Assembly (NCBI RefSeq): GCF_016861975.1
Contig: NZ_BOMB01000039.1
Coordinates: forward strand, 1-32,042
Source: Actinocatenispora rupis
Lineage (GTDB): Bacteria; Actinomycetota; Actinomycetes; Mycobacteriales; Micromonosporaceae
Length of the DNA stretch: 32,042 nt
Reading direction: 5' to 3'
Below the pieces are notes generated by a model, which searched no databases, was not told the DNA's origin, and saw only the letters and a program-made list of their open reading frames with translations. Position numbers and translations under genes: made by a program. The stretch's first letter is position 1; every line of letters begins with the position of its first letter. Shown piece by piece: positions 30,301 through 32,042 of the stretch.

Positions 30301-31308
30301 ATGGCACCGGTGAGGCGCCGGGAGTACGACGAGGACGACGTGCGGGTGCGCCCGGGTCGCCCGTCCCGGCCGCGTACCCGGATCCGGCCGCGGCACGAGG
30401 GCGCGGCGGCCGGCTTCGTCGTCGCCGTCGACCGTGGCCGCTACACCTGCGTACTCGACGACGGCGGCGGGACGATCACCGCGATGCGGGCGCGCGAGCT
30501 GGGCCGCAAGTCCGTGGTGGTGGGCGACCGGATCGCCCTGGTCGGCGATCTCAGCGGGGAGCCGGGCAGCCTGGCCCGGATCGTACGGATCGAGCCGCGC
30601 GCGTCGGTGCTGCGGCGCACCGCGGACGACGACGACCCGTACGAGCGGATCGTGGTGGCGAACGCGGACCAGCTGGTGATCGTGTGCGCCCTGCAGGATC
30701 CGCCGCCCCGGACCGGTTTCATCGACCGCTGCCTCGTCGCGGCGTACGACGCGGACGTGCGGCCGTTGCTGTGCCTGACGAAGGCGGACCTGCCGGCGGC
30801 GGACGCCGAGCGCGCCCGGCTCACCGAGTACTACGCGGATCTGGAACTGGACGCGGTGGCGTGCCGGCCGGACGGCCCGCTGGATCCGTTGCTGGACCGG
30901 CTCGCCGACCGCCTCTCGGTACTGGTGGGGCATTCCGGGGTGGGCAAGTCGACGCTGGTGAACCGGCTGATCCCGGGTGCGGACCGGGCGGTCGGCGGGG
31001 TGAGCGCGGTCGGCAAGGGCCGGCACACGTCGACGAGCGCGGTCGCGCTGCCACTGTCCGATGTGGACGGTTGGCTGGTGGACACGCCCGGGGTGCGGTC
31101 GTTCGGACTGGCGCACGTGTCGGCGGAGTCGCTGCTGCACGGGTTCCCGGATCTCGCGGCCGGGTCGGTGGACTGCCCGCCGGGCTGCGACCACGGCCGG
31201 GACGCGCCGGGCTGCGGGCTGGACGCGCTGGTCGCCGCGGGCCGCGCCTCGGCGCACCGACTGGAGTCGTACCGGCGGTTGCTGGCGTCGCGCGCCGGCG
31301 AGCTCTGA
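30301..31308 (+). CDS. rsgA: RsgA, ribosome small-subunit-dependent GTPase
   Basis: A 335-aa GTPase that helps late 30S subunit maturation. After a basic tail comes an OB-fold (GFVVAVDRGRYTCVLDDGG) that contacts rRNA. The GTPase domain is circularly permuted, as in the family: the TKAD motif (about 159) precedes the P-loop GHSGVGKSTLVNRL (about 204), followed by DTPGVRSFGL. The C-terminal zinc part is CPPGCDHGRDAPGCGL. The ATG at 30301 has GGAG 10 nt upstream; an in-frame GTG-region start at 30247 is possible but adds an unconserved stretch. TATGGT at 30246-30251 may be the -10 box. Confidence 0.93.
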   Translation: MAPVRRREYDEDDVRVRPGRPSRPRTRIRPRHEGAAAGFVVAVDRGRYTCVLDDGGGTITAMRARELGRKSVVVGDRIALVGDLSGEPGSLARIVRIEPRASVLRRTADDDDPYERIVVANADQLVIVCALQDPPPRTGFIDRCLVAAYDADVRPLLCLTKADLPAADAERARLTEYYADLELDAVACRPDGPLDPLLDRLADRLSVLVGHSGVGKSTLVNRLIPGADRAVGGVSAVGKGRHTSTSAVALPLSDVDGWLVDTPGVRSFGLAHVSAESLLHGFPDLAAGSVDCPPGCDHGRDAPGCGLDALVAAGRASAHRLESYRRLLASRAGEL

Positions 31309-31376
31309 CCCCTTCGCGTACCCGGTGAGCTGCGTGGCGGTCACCCCGCGTACGTCCGCGATGGTCGAAAGTAACC

Positions 31377-31414
31377 GACTTGGCGGAACTTTGGAAGAAA
31401 TCTGCCGCTAAGTC
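31377..31414. promoter_or_regulatory. Stem-loop in the AT-richer region before the lysozyme gene
   Basis: GACTT-GGCGGA pairs with TCTGCC-AAGTC (one G-U pair, a 3-nt bulge GCT and a 13-nt loop). It lies between the rsgA stop and the likely lysozyme promoter. It could be an operator or an rsgA terminator without U tract. Confidence 0.35.
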
Positions 31415-31443
31415 TTGAGCCGCCGCGTACCTCCTGCGAGTCT
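31415..31443 (+). promoter_or_regulatory. Candidate promoter of the GH25 lysozyme gene
   Basis: TTGAGC (31415-31420) and GAGTCT (31438-31443) are separated by 17 bp and give a leader of about 50 nt that includes the GGGAGG ribosome site. Confidence 0.45.
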
Positions 31444-31498
31444 GTCCTGTCCAGCCCACGACAACCCCCATGAGGCTGGAACCCACGGGAGGTTACCC

Positions 31499-32042
31499 AT
31501 GACCGGTTCCCTGGCGCGTCGGGCAAGACGCGTCCTGTACGCCGCCGTCGCCGTCGCCGCAGCCGCGGCGACATCCCTCGGCATGGCGGCACCCGCTCAG
31601 GCCGCGACGTACCTGAAGGGCCTGGACGTCTCGCACTACCAGGGCTCGATCAACTGGTCCTCGGTCAAGAGCAACGGCGCGAGCTTCGCGTACGTGAAGG
31701 CGACCGAGGGTACGAGCTACACCGACCCGAACTTCGCGGCCAACTACAACGGTTCGTACAACGCGGGCCTGATCCGCGGGGCGTACCACTTCGCGCGGCC
31801 GAACATCTCCTCCGGCGCCACCCAGGCGAACTACTTCGCCGCGCACGGCGGCGGCTGGTCGGCCGACGGCAAGACCCTGCCCCCGGCGCTCGACATCGAG
31901 TACAACCCGTACTCCGGTGGCACGTGCTACGGGCTGTCGCATGCCGGCATGGTCAGCTGGATCCGCGACTTCTCCAACACCATCAAGGCCAAGTACAACA
32001 AGTACCCGATGATCTACACGACCTTCGACTGGTGGAACACCT
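31499..32042 (+). CDS. Secreted GH25 lysozyme (runs off the window)
   Basis: The first 181 codons of an exported muramidase. The signal peptide (basic LARRARR, Ala/Val core, cleavage after PAQA near residue 35) is followed by the glycoside hydrolase family 25 domain. [13 protein letters not shown] holds Asp43 and [10 protein letters not shown] holds the catalytic Asp132/Glu134 pair. [18 protein letters not shown] and GAYHFARP are family hallmarks. The enzyme cuts the glycan of peptidoglycan between MurNAc and GlcNAc and may serve own-wall turnover or attack on other bacteria. GGGAGG stands before the ATG at 31499. The C-terminus and any wall-binding repeats lie outside the window. Confidence 0.95.
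   Translation, partial: MTGSLARRARRVLYAAVAVAAAAATSLGMAAPAQAATYLKGLDVSHYQGSINWSSVKSNGASFAYVKATEGTSYTDPNFAANYNGSYNAGLIRGAYHFARPNISSGATQANYFAAHGGGWSADGKTLPPALDIEYNPYSGGTCYGLSHAGMVSWIRDFSNTIKAKYNKYPMIYTTFDWWNT

Noticed and set aside
31309-31498. c-di-AMP (ydaO) riboswitch before the lysozyme gene
   Set aside because: The conserved GGGGACCC-type core and paired repeats were not found.
1-32042. Mobile elements, CRISPR arrays, tRNA or rRNA genes
   Set aside because: No transposase or integrase motif, no regular spacer-repeat array and no tRNA-like cloverleaf was recognised by eye; short tRNAs could be missed without a covariance search.

Overview
The window is very GC-rich, starts many genes at GTG, and carries actinobacterial marker genes: two WhiB-family proteins, a sigma-R/RsrA pair, the tiny ribosomal protein bL37, a TB7.3-type biotinyl protein and PdtaS. 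It reads as an actinomycete chromosome, most like Micromonosporaceae; the genus cannot be fixed from sequence alone. The gene content from about 2.2 to 31.3 kb (diacylglycerol-kinase-like, whiB1, pdtaS, TB7.3, bL37, rsrA, sigR, SRAP, aroA-like, rsgA) matches, from memory, the M. tuberculosis Rv3218-Rv3228 neighbourhood. Here it is split by lineage-specific insertions.

Layout. 1-570: 5' part of cytochrome oxidase subunit I (minus). 705-2073: secreted SGNH hydrolase and a small membrane protein (minus). 2189-3674: lipid kinase and whiB1 (plus), with two CRP-like sites before whiB1 and a strong terminator after it. 3885-7439: sulfur-assimilation operon on the minus strand, in the order leader peptide, sulfite reductase, 50-aa zinc ribbon, APS reductase, sirohydrochlorin chelatase. 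7546-10442: large ATP-binding LuxR regulator coupled to a 65-aa protein. 10669-14629: ECF sigma factor, CU044_5270-type membrane partner, and a secreted protein that looks like a subtilase without its protease domain. 14742-16857: DHFR/RibD-type protein and a PQQ-propeller lipoprotein. 16862-18340: pdtaS. 18490-19269: DODA-type dioxygenase. 19322-22905: four-gene osmoprotectant ABC transporter. 23261-25279: SIS-domain protein, GNAT acetyltransferase, biotinyl carrier. 25491-27844: bL37 (plus), then rsrA, sigR, an alpha/beta hydrolase and a second WhiB gene (minus). 28029-31308: SRAP protein (minus), aroA-like and rsgA (plus). 31499-end: start of a secreted GH25 lysozyme.

A thiol/redox theme links several parts: sigR is preceded by a consensus sigma-R promoter and its own RsrA lies downstream; two WhiB proteins carry Cys ligands for iron-sulfur clusters; the sulfur operon makes sulfide for cysteine and is headed by a cysteine-containing leader peptide with alternative RNA hairpins.

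The observations most worth a second look are: the cysteine-type leader peptide and its mutually exclusive hairpins; the aroA homologue that has lost several active-site residues; the subtilase scaffold without catalytic domain; the long sigma-R isoform behind a perfect autoregulatory promoter; the dual CRP-like sites at whiB1; and the 24-codon bL37 gene. I see no mobile element, CRISPR array, tRNA or rRNA.
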